64,000 bases of DNA from Flavihumibacter cheonanensis (GCF_022352215.1 NZ_JAKRWF010000001.1:1364001-1428000), one strand, 5' to 3'. Positions 45,647 to 55,763 are shown, counted from the stretch's first letter. Translations and numbers: made by a program. The notes: generated from the letters alone by a model not told the origin.

Positions 45647-47206
45647 ATGCGAAAAAAAGTTCTTCTTGTATCCTTCAGTTTCTGTTCACTAATTGGTTTT
45701 GCCCAGGTACCCGAAGATGCACTGCGAATGTCCTGGAATACACCCGGTGGTACAGCTCGCAACCAGGCTATCGGTGGCGTGATGGGTTCACTTGGAGGAG
45801 ATATAACATCGAATTTCATCAACCCCGCCGGTATCGGTATTTACCGAACCAGCGAGGTAGTTATCAGTCCGGGATTCAATTTTTTAAACAATGACGGCAC
45901 TTTCAGAGGCACCAAAACAAGCCAGAATAATTCCAATGCATTTTTTGGAACAAGCGGATTTGTATTAGGTATTCCATCCAATCCGCGAAGCCGTAATAAA
46001 AGCAGCAGCGCTTTCAGTATTGCTATCAACCGGGCGGCAGATTTTAACCAGAAAATAAATTATCGCGGCCAGAATGATTTCAGCTCTTTTTCTGAAGCCT
46101 ACGCTTCCGAAATTGCCAATTCAGGTCTTTCCCTCGATGATGCACTGAACTCCAATAGTATTTCCTTCCCTGCCCGAATGGGCCTTTATACCTACCTGGT
46201 TGATACCCTTACCACTCCTGGTTTTGGCACTGAAGTAGTGGCATCTCCTCTCCGGTATGCTTTTGAACAGGATACTGCCTTCTTACTGAATCAGGATAAT
46301 TATATTGAATCCAAAGGAGGTATTACAGAATTAGCATTCAGTTTTGCCGGTTCCAGCAAGGAGAAAATCTTCTGGGGTGTAAGCCTGGGAGTTCCCATTA
46401 TGAATTATGAGCGGGCCAGTACCCTTACTGAATCCGATGCTACTGATAATAACACCAATTATTTCAAAGAAACCTACCTCCGCGAGCGCTTTACCAGCCG
46501 GGGAGTTGGACTGAACCTGAAAATGGGATTGATTGTGCGTCCGGTTGAATCTATTCGACTGGGTGCAGCCATCCATACGCCTACTATTTATGGCATGCGC
46601 GAAACCTATGATGCAGAGCTATTTGCTGACCTGGAAAACTATAACGCACCCACCACTGTGAACGTTGGAACTCTGAATGAAGGATTTACTCCTGAATACC
46701 GGTACGACCTCACTTCTCCCTGGAAGTTCCTGGTTAGTGGTGCCTACATTTTCCGTGAAGTTGAGGACACCCGCCAACAGAAAGGCTTTATTTCAGCTGA
46801 CCTGGAATATGTTACTCATTCTTCCAGCCGCTTCCGCGATGCCGAATTGGATGGTTCTGGCAGTAATAACTATTTCAATGCAGTTAACAATGTTATCCGC
46901 GATATCTACAAAGGAACGCTGAACATGAAAATTGGTGGAGAGTTGAAATTCAACACCATTATGGCAAGAGCTGGATTTGCTTATTATGGAAATCCCTACC
47001 GGGACGAAGCCTTAAACGGCAAGCGTATGTTCATCAGCGGTGGACTGGGGTATCGCAATAAAGGTTATTTCATTGATCTGGCTTATGTACATCGAATCAC
47101 CAATGACGTAAACTTTCCCTACCGTTTGAACGATAAGGCCAACACGTTTGCAGATCTGCGTGGTGGTGGCGGTAATGTAGTGGCTACCGTAGGTTTCAAG
47201 TTTTAA
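45647..47206 (+). CDS. FadL/OmpP1-like outer-membrane transport protein
   Basis: The 519-residue protein has a signal peptide ending near IGFAQ (about residue 20). The N-terminal hatch-like segment TARNQAIGGVMGSLGGDITSNFINPAGIGIYRTSEVVISPG has the NPAG motif of the FadL family of hydrophobic-compound channels. The rest is a beta barrel ending VVATVGFKF with terminal Phe. Substrate is unknown; hydrophobic molecules are typical for the family. It overlaps the convergent GH1 gene by 11 bases. Confidence 0.85.
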   Translation: MRKKVLLVSFSFCSLIGFAQVPEDALRMSWNTPGGTARNQAIGGVMGSLGGDITSNFINPAGIGIYRTSEVVISPGFNFLNNDGTFRGTKTSQNNSNAFFGTSGFVLGIPSNPRSRNKSSSAFSIAINRAADFNQKINYRGQNDFSSFSEAYASEIANSGLSLDDALNSNSISFPARMGLYTYLVDTLTTPGFGTEVVASPLRYAFEQDTAFLLNQDNYIESKGGITELAFSFAGSSKEKIFWGVSLGVPIMNYERASTLTESDATDNNTNYFKETYLRERFTSRGVGLNLKMGLIVRPVESIRLGAAIHTPTIYGMRETYDAELFADLENYNAPTTVNVGTLNEGFTPEYRYDLTSPWKFLVSGAYIFREVEDTRQQKGFISADLEYVTHSSSRFRDAELDGSGSNNYFNAVNNVIRDIYKGTLNMKIGGELKFNTIMARAGFAYYGNPYRDEALNGKRMFISGGLGYRNKGYFIDLAYVHRITNDVNFPYRLNDKANTFADLRGGGGNVVATVGFKF

Positions 47207-48542
47207 GAAAATCTCTCCACCAGAAGCCGGAATCTTTCACGGTTCGGAGCTGTGTTTTAAAGTCGACATGAACCAGCCCGAACCGTGCTTCATATCCCTC
47301 CGCCCACTCGAAATTATCCATGAGGGTCCAGGCAAAATAACCGCCCAGTTTTACACCTTCCCTTTTTGATTTTAAAAGTGCCTGAAGATACAATTGAAAA
47401 TAGCTGATCCTTTCCTGGTCATGTACTTTACCCTGCAGTACCTGATCTTTAAAGGCTGCTCCATTTTCGGTAATCATAATTTCTTTAATTGCACCATATT
47501 TCCAAAATCTTCTTATAATGTGCTGGAATGCATCCGCATTGATCTCCCATCCCAGGGCAGTAACCGGCACCTTTCGCTCTTTGGGTTTAACTTCAACAGC
47601 CTGTATCAACGGTATAAAAGAATGATGTTTCACAACTATCGGAAAATAATTCTGTAGTCCAATAAAATCCATATCAAACTGCATCTGCTCTGCAAATTTC
47701 CAGCTCTTATTTTTCCGGTTCATTTTGTCTACAATGCCTCTGTCATCTTCCGGAAATCCTTTACCCAATAAAGGCTCAACGAACAACCGGTTCATGAAGA
47801 GGTCAATCCTGCGGGCAGCTGCCAGATCAGCGGGAGTATCCGAAAATGGAATCACTTCCGAACAGGAAAAACTAGTCCCAATAACGGCATCCGGAATATA
47901 CTGGCGTAGAATTCTTCCCCCATCCGCCTGCGCAAGGGCAGCATGATGAACTGATTTCAGAAATCCTTCCAGGGAGCGTCTTCCGGGAGCGTGCATACCC
48001 AGCATATGTCCCAATGTGGTGAATCCCGATGGCTCATTCAATACCAGCCAGTGTTTAACGGATCCGAAATTTTTGGCACACACTTTTGCGTAATGGCGGA
48101 ACCATCGATTGATAAGCGGACTCTCCCAGCCCCCCTCGGCCTGTAATACCTGAGGTAGATCCCAGTGATAAAGGGTTACAAAAGGGGTGAGTCCCAGTGA
48201 ATAACATTCATCGACGAGTCGCTGATAAAATGCAATCCCTTCTGCATTTGCTTTTCCGGAACCATCCGGAAGAATACGCGACCAGGAAATACTGAACCGG
48301 AACGAGTTGAATCCAAGTGCTTTTACCAATAACAAATCATCTCTGTACCGATGATAGAAATCACAGGCAACTGTAGGCCTTGCTCCCTTTTTGATCACTC
48401 CCTTTCGCCTGGCAAACTGGTCCCAGATGGAGGGCGACCTTCCGTCTTCCGAAACAGCCCCTTCATTCTGGGCAGCAGATAGAGCAACACCCCAATGAAA
48501 ATCCTTTCCAAATGATGACGCTTTCAGTTCGGATGTTACCAT
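47196..48542 (-). CDS. Glycoside hydrolase family 1 beta-glucosidase
   Basis: The 448-residue cytoplasmic enzyme is a full-length GH1 barrel. The acid/base Glu is in WLVLNEPSGFTTLG and the nucleophile Glu in IMITENGAAF. Substrate-site segments FRFSISWSRILPDGSG, FVTLYHWDLPQVL, GYFAWTLMDNFEWAEGY and ARFGLVHVDF are present. No signal peptide is seen, so it probably acts on short imported glucosides. No transporter gene is adjacent. The start region FHWGVALSAAQNEGAV is the expected N-terminus. Confidence 0.93.
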   Translation of the reverse strand: MVTSELKASSFGKDFHWGVALSAAQNEGAVSEDGRSPSIWDQFARRKGVIKKGARPTVACDFYHRYRDDLLLVKALGFNSFRFSISWSRILPDGSGKANAEGIAFYQRLVDECYSLGLTPFVTLYHWDLPQVLQAEGGWESPLINRWFRHYAKVCAKNFGSVKHWLVLNEPSGFTTLGHMLGMHAPGRRSLEGFLKSVHHAALAQADGGRILRQYIPDAVIGTSFSCSEVIPFSDTPADLAAARRIDLFMNRLFVEPLLGKGFPEDDRGIVDKMNRKNKSWKFAEQMQFDMDFIGLQNYFPIVVKHHSFIPLIQAVEVKPKERKVPVTALGWEINADAFQHIIRRFWKYGAIKEIMITENGAAFKDQVLQGKVHDQERISYFQLYLQALLKSKREGVKLGGYFAWTLMDNFEWAEGYEARFGLVHVDFKTQLRTVKDSGFWWRDFLKT

Positions 48543-48585
48543 TTCAGCAAATTAGCATTACTGCCAATTGACCCATATTATGAAA

Positions 48586-49515
48586 TCATGAAATCTGCTT
48601 TTGTATAAAATTCAGCATGCCCTCCCTGTCTGAAGGATGAAACCATTGGAAGGCAGTATCTTTTTTAAACCAGGTCATCTGCCTCTTGGCATATTGGCGG
48701 GTATGTTGTTTGATTTTTTCAACCGCCTCGTCCAGCGACAACTCTCCTTCCAGGTACATAAACAGTTCTTTGTATCCAACTGTTTGCAAGGAAGTGATGG
48801 TCTTCCAGGATTTTCCTTTCTGATCTAATACTGCCTGCACTGATTTTACTTCTTCCAGTAAGCCGGCCTCCATCATCTGATCTACCCGTTTGTCAATGCG
48901 TACAACCAATTCCTGCCGGGGCAGTTCAAGCGCAATTTTCACCGTTTGAAAAAAGCGGGGCTTAACCTGACCAGTTTGAAAACTTCGTATACTCCTGCCC
49001 GTTGACAATACTACTTCCAGTGCGCGCAGCAACCGATGTGGATTCTGAATTTCGCCGGTGGAATAATAGAGAGGATCGTTCTCCTGAATCATTTGCTGAA
49101 GCCATGGCATCCCTTTTTGCTCGTATTCCAGTTGAATGGATTGCCGGATTACCGGATCAACAGTTGGCACATCATCCAACCCTTCTGTGAGCGCTTTGAT
49201 GTACAGGCCGGTTCCGCCTACGATTACAGCGGTATCGTGATCAGTAAAAATCTGCCGAAGCACTTCCATACCATAGCTGGCATACCGCGCAGCATTCCAG
49301 TCTTCCAGTATGGAATGAGATGCAACAAAATGATGAGGAACTGCTGCCAGTTCCTGCTCATCCGGCCGGGCTACCCCAATGGATAACTCCCGATAACATT
49401 GCCTGGAGTCAGCTGATAGAATCTCTGTTTTAAGTGACTGGGCCACCAAAATTGCCGCAGCTGTTTTTCCTACGGCCGTAGGCCCGGCTATGACTATACT
49501 AAAATTCTTCTTCAC
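48586..49515 (-). CDS. miaA: tRNA dimethylallyltransferase
   Basis: MiaA prenylates A37 of tRNAs that read UNN codons. I chose the GTG at 49515, which gives 309 residues (the family norm) and begins next to the P-loop FSIVIAGPTAVGKT. The DSRQ motif (LSADSRQCYRELSIGVARPD), VGGTGLYIKAL and the C-terminal KRQMTWFKKD region are present. Longer in-frame versions up to 49656 would overlap the upstream gene's acidic tail. Even the GTG start overlaps that gene's stop by 17 bases, so coupling is likely. Confidence 0.93.
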   Translation of the reverse strand: MKKNFSIVIAGPTAVGKTAAAILVAQSLKTEILSADSRQCYRELSIGVARPDEQELAAVPHHFVASHSILEDWNAARYASYGMEVLRQIFTDHDTAVIVGGTGLYIKALTEGLDDVPTVDPVIRQSIQLEYEQKGMPWLQQMIQENDPLYYSTGEIQNPHRLLRALEVVLSTGRSIRSFQTGQVKPRFFQTVKIALELPRQELVVRIDKRVDQMMEAGLLEEVKSVQAVLDQKGKSWKTITSLQTVGYKELFMYLEGELSLDEAVEKIKQHTRQYAKRQMTWFKKDTAFQWFHPSDREGMLNFIQKQIS

Positions 49516-50065
49516 TGTTTTCTTCTTCAGCACCAAAGCTATCGCTCTCTTCATCTTCACCTTCTCCTTCAGTACCAAATCCTTCTGCCCCGGACTGGAG
49601 ATCATACTTCTCTTCCATTTCTGCCAACTTATCACCCACCAATCCTTTGGTTCCATATTGCGACGGTGCTATTCCTTCCGTACGAACCACAGCAGGATAC
49701 TCTATTTTCGGATTTTCTTCTTTTGAAACATTGATCAATTCAACCAGGAAGGTCCAGTTCCGATTGAAATCATACTGATAAATGAATTTCTGATTCGGAT
49801 CAAAAATCTCGGTACCAATGGTAGTGGATTCCATCAGCAATGGCTCTACCACGTATGATTTATCATATTTCTCAAGAGAGATTTCCCTTCCACGCTGCCA
49901 GTTATCATTACTGCGGTAAAAGGTTGCCGCATGTTTGGAATCAAATTCGTAGGCTTTTAAAATTGCCTGGTGCAGATCAAGGAAATATTGCTTGTGCCGG
50001 ATTGCAATATCTCTGTAAATACTGTCGTCTTCTTCAAAATACACCCTGAACTTCAGAATTGCCAT
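49499..50065 (-). CDS. pRiA4b ORF-3-like protein (PF07929-type)
   Basis: The 188-residue protein matches the plasmid pRiA4b ORF-3-like fold: FRVYFEEDDSIYRDIAIRHKQYFLDLHQAILKAYEFDSKHAATFY, then a region with YQYDFNRNWTFLVELI, as seen for the family. The last about 30 residues are highly acidic (EDEESDSFGAEEENSEEEF). Despite the plasmid-derived name, these proteins are common chromosomally and function is unknown. The acidic tail's coding sequence overlaps the start of miaA in another frame. Confidence 0.8.
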   Translation of the reverse strand: MAILKFRVYFEEDDSIYRDIAIRHKQYFLDLHQAILKAYEFDSKHAATFYRSNDNWQRGREISLEKYDKSYVVEPLLMESTTIGTEIFDPNQKFIYQYDFNRNWTFLVELINVSKEENPKIEYPAVVRTEGIAPSQYGTKGLVGDKLAEMEEKYDLQSGAEGFGTEGEGEDEESDSFGAEEENSEEEF

Positions 50066-50126
50066 AATATAGCTGCTGTTGATTTCGGGCCTAAAATAGC
50101 ACCTTTTATTGAATATGAAGCCGGCA

Positions 50127-51545
50127 TTACTGCTTCGGTTGCAGGTTGTATTCCTTTGCTTTCTCCACCATCAGGGTGTAAGCGGCTTCGTAACTATTTG
50201 GAATTTCTCCATCCAGGATGGCTTCCCGGATCGCATTTTTAATATCTCCCACAATACGCCCGGGAGCCAATCCGAAAATTTCCATGATGAGCTCCCCGGA
50301 AATCGGAGGTTGCCAGTTGCGTATACGGTCATTTTCTTCCACCTCCTGCAAACGTTGTTTCACCAGGGCAAAATTGCTCAGGTACTTTTTAACCTTAAAC
50401 TTATTCTTTGACGTGATATCGGCAGAACATAAAAGCATCAGATCCTCAATTTCATCTCCTGCATCGAATAGCAGGCGCCGGATAGCACTGTCTGTAATAT
50501 TTTCTTTTGTCAAACTGATAGGTCTTAAATGGAGTTCCACCAGTTTTCTTACATATCGCATTTTTTCATTCTGCGGGAGCTTCAGCTTAGCAAAGATCCT
50601 TGGCACCATTCGCCCACCGACTACTTCATGCCCATGAAAGGTCCATCCATGACCCGGTTCAAATTTTTTTGTTGCAGGTTTTCCAATATCATGCAAAAGA
50701 GCAGCCCAGCGCAACCACAGATCATTGGTATGAACAGCAATATTATCCACCACCTGCAACGTATGGTAAAAATTATCCTTGTGCCCTTTACCATCAATAT
50801 ACTCTGCACCGGCAAGGTCTACCAGTTGCGGGAATATAATATGCAACAAACCGGATTTGTACAACAGATCAAGCCCTATGGAAGGTTGTGTACTTTGTAA
50901 AATTTTATTGAGCTCTTCGGTTATGCGTTCCTGTGATATTATGCGGATTCGTTCCACATGCATGCAAATACCTTTCCATGTGCTTTCTTCAATGGAAAAG
51001 CCCAGCTGGGACGCAAAGCGGATCGCCCGCAGCATGCGCAGCGGGTCATCGCTAAAGGTTTGGCCGGGTTCCAGCGGAGTGCGGATGATTTTATTTTCCA
51101 GGTCTTTGCGGCCCTTAAACGGATCTATCAATACTCCATAGTTCTGCTCATTCAGGCTGACAGCCATGGCATTGATGGTAAAATCCCGGCGCAATTGATC
51201 TTCTTCCAGGGTACCCGGTTCAACCTCCGGATTCCTGCTATGGTACCGATAACTCTCCTTTCGGGCACCAACAAACTCCACATCAAACTCTTCGATTTTC
51301 AGTGCTGCCGTACCGAAGTTTTTATAGAATGCGACACTTGGAGCGGGACTAAACCGTTGTGCAACTGCATTGGCCAGCGCTATACCATCGCCCACGCAAA
51401 CGATATCTGCATCTTTTGTGAGTCGCCCTAATAATTTGTCGCGAACAAATCCCCCAACCACATAGCTTTCCAATCCCAAATCGGCAGCAGCATGTGCGAT
51501 TTTTTTGAAAACAAACAATTCTTTCGCTGAACAGGTAATTTCCAT
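50127..51545 (-). CDS. cca: CCA tRNA nucleotidyltransferase / poly(A) polymerase family with HD domain
   Basis: The 472-residue protein is a class II nucleotidyltransferase. The head motif [22 protein letters not shown] lies at about 31-52, with the DxD metal site. Next come ETS-like [13 protein letters not shown] and the RNA-binding [18 protein letters not shown] (here [12 protein letters not shown]). The C-terminal half has an HD domain ([17 protein letters not shown]), as in bacterial CCA-adding enzymes with phosphatase-like domains. It is monocistronic, divergent from a DUF1801 gene by 41 bases. Confidence 0.9.
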   Translation of the reverse strand: MEITCSAKELFVFKKIAHAAADLGLESYVVGGFVRDKLLGRLTKDADIVCVGDGIALANAVAQRFSPAPSVAFYKNFGTAALKIEEFDVEFVGARKESYRYHSRNPEVEPGTLEEDQLRRDFTINAMAVSLNEQNYGVLIDPFKGRKDLENKIIRTPLEPGQTFSDDPLRMLRAIRFASQLGFSIEESTWKGICMHVERIRIISQERITEELNKILQSTQPSIGLDLLYKSGLLHIIFPQLVDLAGAEYIDGKGHKDNFYHTLQVVDNIAVHTNDLWLRWAALLHDIGKPATKKFEPGHGWTFHGHEVVGGRMVPRIFAKLKLPQNEKMRYVRKLVELHLRPISLTKENITDSAIRRLLFDAGDEIEDLMLLCSADITSKNKFKVKKYLSNFALVKQRLQEVEENDRIRNWQPPISGELIMEIFGLAPGRIVGDIKNAIREAILDGEIPNSYEAAYTLMVEKAKEYNLQPKQ

Positions 51546-51586
51546 CGGGCTGCAAATTAGTTTAATTTAAGGGTAAATTTCAGACC

Positions 51587-52051
51587 ATGGTCAGTTCCGC
51601 AGCCTCCTCTGTGCCGGATTATTTATCAGAACTACCGGAAGAGAAACGAGCCGTAATGCAGTCATTACGAAGCATTGTTCAAAAAAACATTCCTACAGGA
51701 TTTCAGGAATGTATGCAATACGGCATGATCAGTTATGTGGTTCCGCATTCCATTTATCCTTCCGGTTACCATTGTGATCCCAGACTGCCCCTGCCTTTTA
51801 TGAGCCTGGCAGCGCAAAAAAATCATTTTGCCGTTTACCACATGGGTATGTATTCGGATCCTGAACTGCTTAGTTGGTTTCAGGAAGCGTTTGCCGCTCG
51901 CTATGCCTACAAATTGGACATGGGTAAAAGCTGTATACGTTTTAATAAACCAGACCAGGTACCTGTGGAACTCATCGGTGAACTGGCTGCAAGAATGAGT
52001 CCGAGTGATTGGATCAGCCTCTATGAGGCGCAGCTAAAAAAGAAAAAATAG
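51587..52051 (+). CDS. DUF1801 domain-containing protein
   Basis: The 154-residue cytoplasmic protein has the DUF1801/YdhG-like fold, with YLSELPEEKRAVMQSLRSIVQKNIPTGFQECMQYGMISYVVPHS, LPFMSLAAQKNHFAVYHMG and a C-terminal CIRFNKPDQVPVELIGELAARM. Family members are small single-domain proteins with unknown or putative iron or small-molecule roles. Its neighbours give no further hint. Confidence 0.85.
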   Translation: MVSSAASSVPDYLSELPEEKRAVMQSLRSIVQKNIPTGFQECMQYGMISYVVPHSIYPSGYHCDPRLPLPFMSLAAQKNHFAVYHMGMYSDPELLSWFQEAFAARYAYKLDMGKSCIRFNKPDQVPVELIGELAARMSPSDWISLYEAQLKKKK

Positions 52052-52059
52052 CAATGGTA

Positions 52060-53184
52060 TCAACTTTTTTCCAGGGTTGATTTCATCAAATCAAACAAGG
52101 ATTGAATCTGTTGTTCAATACTATAGTGTTGCTCCATATGGAGTCGGGCTTTTTGACCCATGACCCGCATTTGATCCGGATTATATAACAACTGCAGTAT
52201 ACCTTCCACCATTCCTTTTTCATCCCATTCGTCCACCAGAATCCCGGTTTCCCCTTCTACCACAGCATCCATAATTCCACCGTGACGTGTACTTACAATG
52301 GGCAATCCGCTGGCTGCAGCTTCCAGGATTGAGTTGGGGGTGCCTTCCATGTCTCCATTGGAAGCTGTAACAGAATGCTGTACAAAAAGATGCGCCCGTT
52401 TCATATAGTCTGCAATTTTATCCGGGGGCAAAATACCAGGAAACTCCACAGCCGATTCAATCGATAAGGCACGAACGAGTTGCTGGCATTGCTCAAATGC
52501 TTCTTCCCTCCCACCAATCATGACCAGTTTCGCATCAGGAAACAGCTTAATTACTTCATGAAAAGCACGAATGGTGACGTGTGGGGCTTTTTTTTCGGTA
52601 AACCGTCCGACTGCAAGCAATAATGGGTAAGTGGCTTTTTTAGTAGTATCCGGGTTAAATTGATTCAGTTGAATGCCATAGGGAATGATCTTTACTTTTT
52701 CTTCGGGTGCGCCTATTTTAACCAATTGCTTCTTCATTACGTTTGAAACAGCAATAATGGCCGGAGCATACTCAAATAATTGGCGATAACCTGCACCATA
52801 TTTTTTAAGAACAGAAAGCTGGGTGGCATCATATCCATGAAAATGCGGAATCAACGGAATGTTCAAATCCCTGCAAACCGGCACCATGTGTACAGCAGAC
52901 AATCCATAATTAGCCAAAACCAGTTCAACCTGGTTGGATAACAGGATTTTTTTCATTCCGTAGTTGCTGAAATAATTATTCCGGTTCCCTGTTATTGCTT
53001 TCAGCACCAGGTTACCAATCCAGAAGGGAAGTGAATGAATCCTCCGCCCATCCTCTACCCTGGAAGGCATCCTGCCGGAGTGAAGCGTTAGCACCTCACA
53101 ACGTTTGGAGAGCTCATCAATCTGACGTTTGATAAAGGTTTCAGAATAGGTTGAACGTTGAGAGCGGGTAATACAAATTCGCAT
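52060..53184 (-). CDS. Glycosyltransferase family 4-like protein
   Basis: From ATG 53184 the protein is 374 residues, starting MRICITRSQRSTYSETFIK. In-frame codons upstream overlap the divergent gene's leader and are not needed. The C-terminal GT-B nucleotide-sugar domain has LLAVGRFTEKKAPHVTIRAF, VEFPGILPPDKIADYMKRAHLFVQHSV and the donor-binding EGTPNSILEAAASGLPIVSTRHGGIMDAVVEGETG with its GT4 E(X7)E. It likely builds a surface or exported glycan. A GT2 gene is divergent next to it. Confidence 0.88.
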   Translation of the reverse strand: MRICITRSQRSTYSETFIKRQIDELSKRCEVLTLHSGRMPSRVEDGRRIHSLPFWIGNLVLKAITGNRNNYFSNYGMKKILLSNQVELVLANYGLSAVHMVPVCRDLNIPLIPHFHGYDATQLSVLKKYGAGYRQLFEYAPAIIAVSNVMKKQLVKIGAPEEKVKIIPYGIQLNQFNPDTTKKATYPLLLAVGRFTEKKAPHVTIRAFHEVIKLFPDAKLVMIGGREEAFEQCQQLVRALSIESAVEFPGILPPDKIADYMKRAHLFVQHSVTASNGDMEGTPNSILEAAASGLPIVSTRHGGIMDAVVEGETGILVDEWDEKGMVEGILQLLYNPDQMRVMGQKARLHMEQHYSIEQQIQSLFDLMKSTLEKS

Positions 53185-53251
53185 GGGTGAAAGGTTGTCT
53201 GTACCGACAATCCTACAAATGTATATTTTTGCCGGAAATTCAATTGGATTC

Positions 53252-54100
53252 ATGCAGTTATCTGTTATTATAACCACCTATAATTCTCCGGAATGGCTGG
53301 AAAAAGTGTTGTGGGGATTTGAAGCGCAAAGCTACCGCGACTTTGAAGTGGTCATTGCAGATGATGGCTCAGGGGAAACAACACGTGCCTTAATCGAAAC
53401 AATGAAGGCAACTGTTAGTTATCCAATACAACATGTGTGGCACGAGGATATCGGATTTCGGAAGTGTACTATATTGAACAAAGCCATTGAAGCATCCCAA
53501 ACAGATTATTTGGTTTTTACTGACGGCGACTGTATTCCCAGGAAAGATTTCCTGCAGGTACATGCCGATCGGCGGGAAAATGGTCATTTTCTATCCGGTG
53601 GTTATTTTATGCTGCCAATGTCTATTTCCAGGGAGATTACAAAAGAACATATTTTATCACAGGACTGCTTCAGGCTTTCCTGGCTTAAGGCAAAGGGATT
53701 ACCCACTTCCTTCAAAAACAGCAAGATTTCAGTAAAAGGAGGATTGGCTGAATTCATGAATGCTATCACTCCTACAAAGGCAACCTGGAACGGTCACAAT
53801 GTTTCCGGCTGGAAAACCGATATCCTGGCAGTTAACGGATATGATGAACGCATGCGCTATGGAGCCCTGGACCGTGAATTGGGTGAACGCCTGATGAATA
53901 AGGGAATAAAAGGAATTCAGATCCGGTACAGTGCCATTTGTATTCACCTGGATCATTCCCGTGGTTACAAAAACACGAAGGATATCAATTTCAACAAAGG
54001 CATCCGTAAAACCACCGCGGAAGAGAAAAGAACCTGGACCGATTTCGGTATTGAAAGAACCCATCGATTCCCTAATGATCCGGTGGAGCAGCCAGCCTGA
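53252..54100 (+). CDS. Glycosyltransferase family 2 protein
   Basis: From ATG 53252 the protein is 282 residues and begins MQLSVIITTYNSPEWLEKVL. The GT-A nucleotide-binding acids lie in DFEVVIADDGSG and the metal site DxD in YLVFTDGDCIPRKDFL. The acceptor domain of the chondroitin-polymerase-like group follows: GLAEFMNAITPTKATWNGHNVSGWKTDILAVNGYDERMRYGALDRELGERL. It may work with the adjacent GT4 enzyme on one glycan. Its 3' end overlaps the convergent short gene by 29 bases. Confidence 0.9.
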   Translation: MQLSVIITTYNSPEWLEKVLWGFEAQSYRDFEVVIADDGSGETTRALIETMKATVSYPIQHVWHEDIGFRKCTILNKAIEASQTDYLVFTDGDCIPRKDFLQVHADRRENGHFLSGGYFMLPMSISREITKEHILSQDCFRLSWLKAKGLPTSFKNSKISVKGGLAEFMNAITPTKATWNGHNVSGWKTDILAVNGYDERMRYGALDRELGERLMNKGIKGIQIRYSAICIHLDHSRGYKNTKDINFNKGIRKTTAEEKRTWTDFGIERTHRFPNDPVEQPA

Positions 54101-54494
54101 AACCTACCAGTGGGGCGCGAAGGCGTTTGATTAAGGTAAAAAGATGCTGATCCTGAACCATAGCCACCATTGCTGATTGCATGGTTCCAAGCCATTGCTG
54201 TTCAATACCCAGGAATCCATTCATCTCCAACCATTCTCCCGCTTCCAGCTTTTCCGTATCAGCCAGGTCGTAGGCACTGACAAACTGCACCAACTGTCTC
54301 TCCTCTGCAAAAAACAGTACAGGTTGTATTGCCAGCTGAAATTGCTTCAGTTGCTGTTTCGTGGAAGGTTCCAAAATGGCGTCCCAGGCGGCATTTGCTA
54401 CAAGTCCATACCAGCTGCCAGCCTGCACCGGAATGGCTTTGCCGGCTCTTAATGCTGCCAGGTTATTTTCTATAAGCTGCTCAAAATCAGACAT
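54072..54494 (-). CDS. Conserved small protein of unknown function
   Basis: The 140-residue soluble protein has no signal or helix typical of membranes. It begins MSDFEQLIENNLAALRAGK and has a central PVLFFAEERQLVQFVSAYDLADTEKLEAGEW. I do not recognise a family. It is divergent from sucC by 51 bases and overlaps the glycosyltransferase gene by 29 bases at its end. Good coding continuity and a sensible start near a shared intergenic region support it as a real gene. Confidence 0.6.
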   Translation of the reverse strand: MSDFEQLIENNLAALRAGKAIPVQAGSWYGLVANAAWDAILEPSTKQQLKQFQLAIQPVLFFAEERQLVQFVSAYDLADTEKLEAGEWLEMNGFLGIEQQWLGTMQSAMVAMVQDQHLFTLIKRLRAPLVGFRLAAPPDH

Positions 54495-54545
54495 GCGGCA
54501 AAATTATAGCCCAGTTTCTATTATCTTCGCCCCAAATTTTGCTAT

Positions 54546-55763
54546 ATGAACTTGCACGAATACCAAGCAAAGGAATTATTGAAGAAATACCAGGTGCCGG
54601 TGCAGGAAGGCATCGCCTGCAGCACCCCGGCTGAGGCAGAAGAAGCCTATCGCACAATCCATACCCAGTACGGCAGCAAGTTTGCTGTTGTAAAAGCCCA
54701 GATTCATGCGGGCGGTCGTGGTAAAGGTAAAATACGCGGAACCGAACAAAGAGGGGTGGCCGTAGGAAAAAACGCAGAAGCCATTAAAGAAATCGCTCAG
54801 AATATATTGGGGGGCACCCTGGTAACCATCCAGACCGGTGAAGCCGGCAAAGTGGTTAACAAAGTACTGGTTGCACAGGACGTGTATTACGAAGGACCTA
54901 ATCCCGTAAAAGAATTTTACCTGTCTATTCTCCTGGACCGCGCAAAAGGGCAGAATGTAATCATGTACAGTACCGAAGGCGGTATGGATATTGAAGAAGT
55001 GGCGCACAACACACCGGATAAGATCTTCAAGGAGTGGGTTCACCCGGGCGGACCCTTACAGGCATTCCAGGCAAGAAAAATCGCTTTCAACCTCGGACTG
55101 AGTGGCGAAGCGTTCAAAAACTGCGTGAAGTTTGTAACAAATTTGTATAATGCCTATGTGGGATTGGATTGTGCCATGCTGGAAATCAACCCACTCTTCA
55201 AAACATCCGATGAAAAAATCATTGCGGTGGATTGTAAGATGAATATTGATGACAATGCGCTTACCCGTCACGCTGAATTGGCCAACCTGCGCGATTTGTC
55301 GGAAGAAGATCCGACTGAAGTGGAAGCAGGTAAATTCAATCTGAACTTTGTAAAACTGGACGGTAACGTAGGTTGTATGGTGAATGGTGCCGGACTGGCG
55401 ATGGCAACCATGGATATGATCAAACTCAGCGGTGGTGAGCCTGCCAACTTCCTTGATGTAGGTGGTACTGCCAATGCGCAAACCGTGGAAGCCGGATTCC
55501 GCATCATTTTGAAAGACCCTAAAGTGAAAGCGATCCTGATTAATATCTTCGGAGGTATCGTACGCTGCGACCGTGTAGCGCAGGGTGTGATTGACGCTTA
55601 CAAGACCATGGGTAATATCGAAGTACCCATCATTGTACGTCTGCAGGGAACCAATGCGGAAGAAGCCAAGAAACTGATCGACGAAAGCGGACTGAAAGTT
55701 CAGAGCGCTATTTTGTTAAGCGAAGCTGCCGACCTGGTAAACAAGGCGGTAACTGCTGCCTAA
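54546..55763 (+). CDS. sucC: ADP-forming succinate-CoA ligase beta subunit
   Basis: The 405-residue beta subunit of succinyl-CoA synthetase runs from MNLHEYQAKELLKKYQVPV through the ATP-grasp segment VVKAQIHAGGRGKGK. Metal-binding MLEINPLF and the C-terminal ligase domain NFLDVGGTANAQTVEAGFRIIL and INIFGGIVRCDRVAQG follow. It makes ATP in the TCA cycle with SucD, which is not in the window, so the pair is split here. It has its own strong terminator. AAATTTTG lies 4 bases before the ATG but matches the -7 consensus poorly. Confidence 0.96.
   Translation: MNLHEYQAKELLKKYQVPVQEGIACSTPAEAEEAYRTIHTQYGSKFAVVKAQIHAGGRGKGKIRGTEQRGVAVGKNAEAIKEIAQNILGGTLVTIQTGEAGKVVNKVLVAQDVYYEGPNPVKEFYLSILLDRAKGQNVIMYSTEGGMDIEEVAHNTPDKIFKEWVHPGGPLQAFQARKIAFNLGLSGEAFKNCVKFVTNLYNAYVGLDCAMLEINPLFKTSDEKIIAVDCKMNIDDNALTRHAELANLRDLSEEDPTEVEAGKFNLNFVKLDGNVGCMVNGAGLAMATMDMIKLSGGEPANFLDVGGTANAQTVEAGFRIILKDPKVKAILINIFGGIVRCDRVAQGVIDAYKTMGNIEVPIIVRLQGTNAEEAKKLIDESGLKVQSAILLSEAADLVNKAVTAA

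Noticed and set aside
49499-50065. Plasmid or IS-derived element because of the pRiA4b ORF-3 / IS1096 passenger naming
   Set aside because: No transposase, inverted repeats or target duplications nearby; the gene is in a housekeeping context.
54576-55043. 155-residue frame antisense to sucC
   Set aside because: sucC is certain, and the antisense frame is explained by its codon bias.
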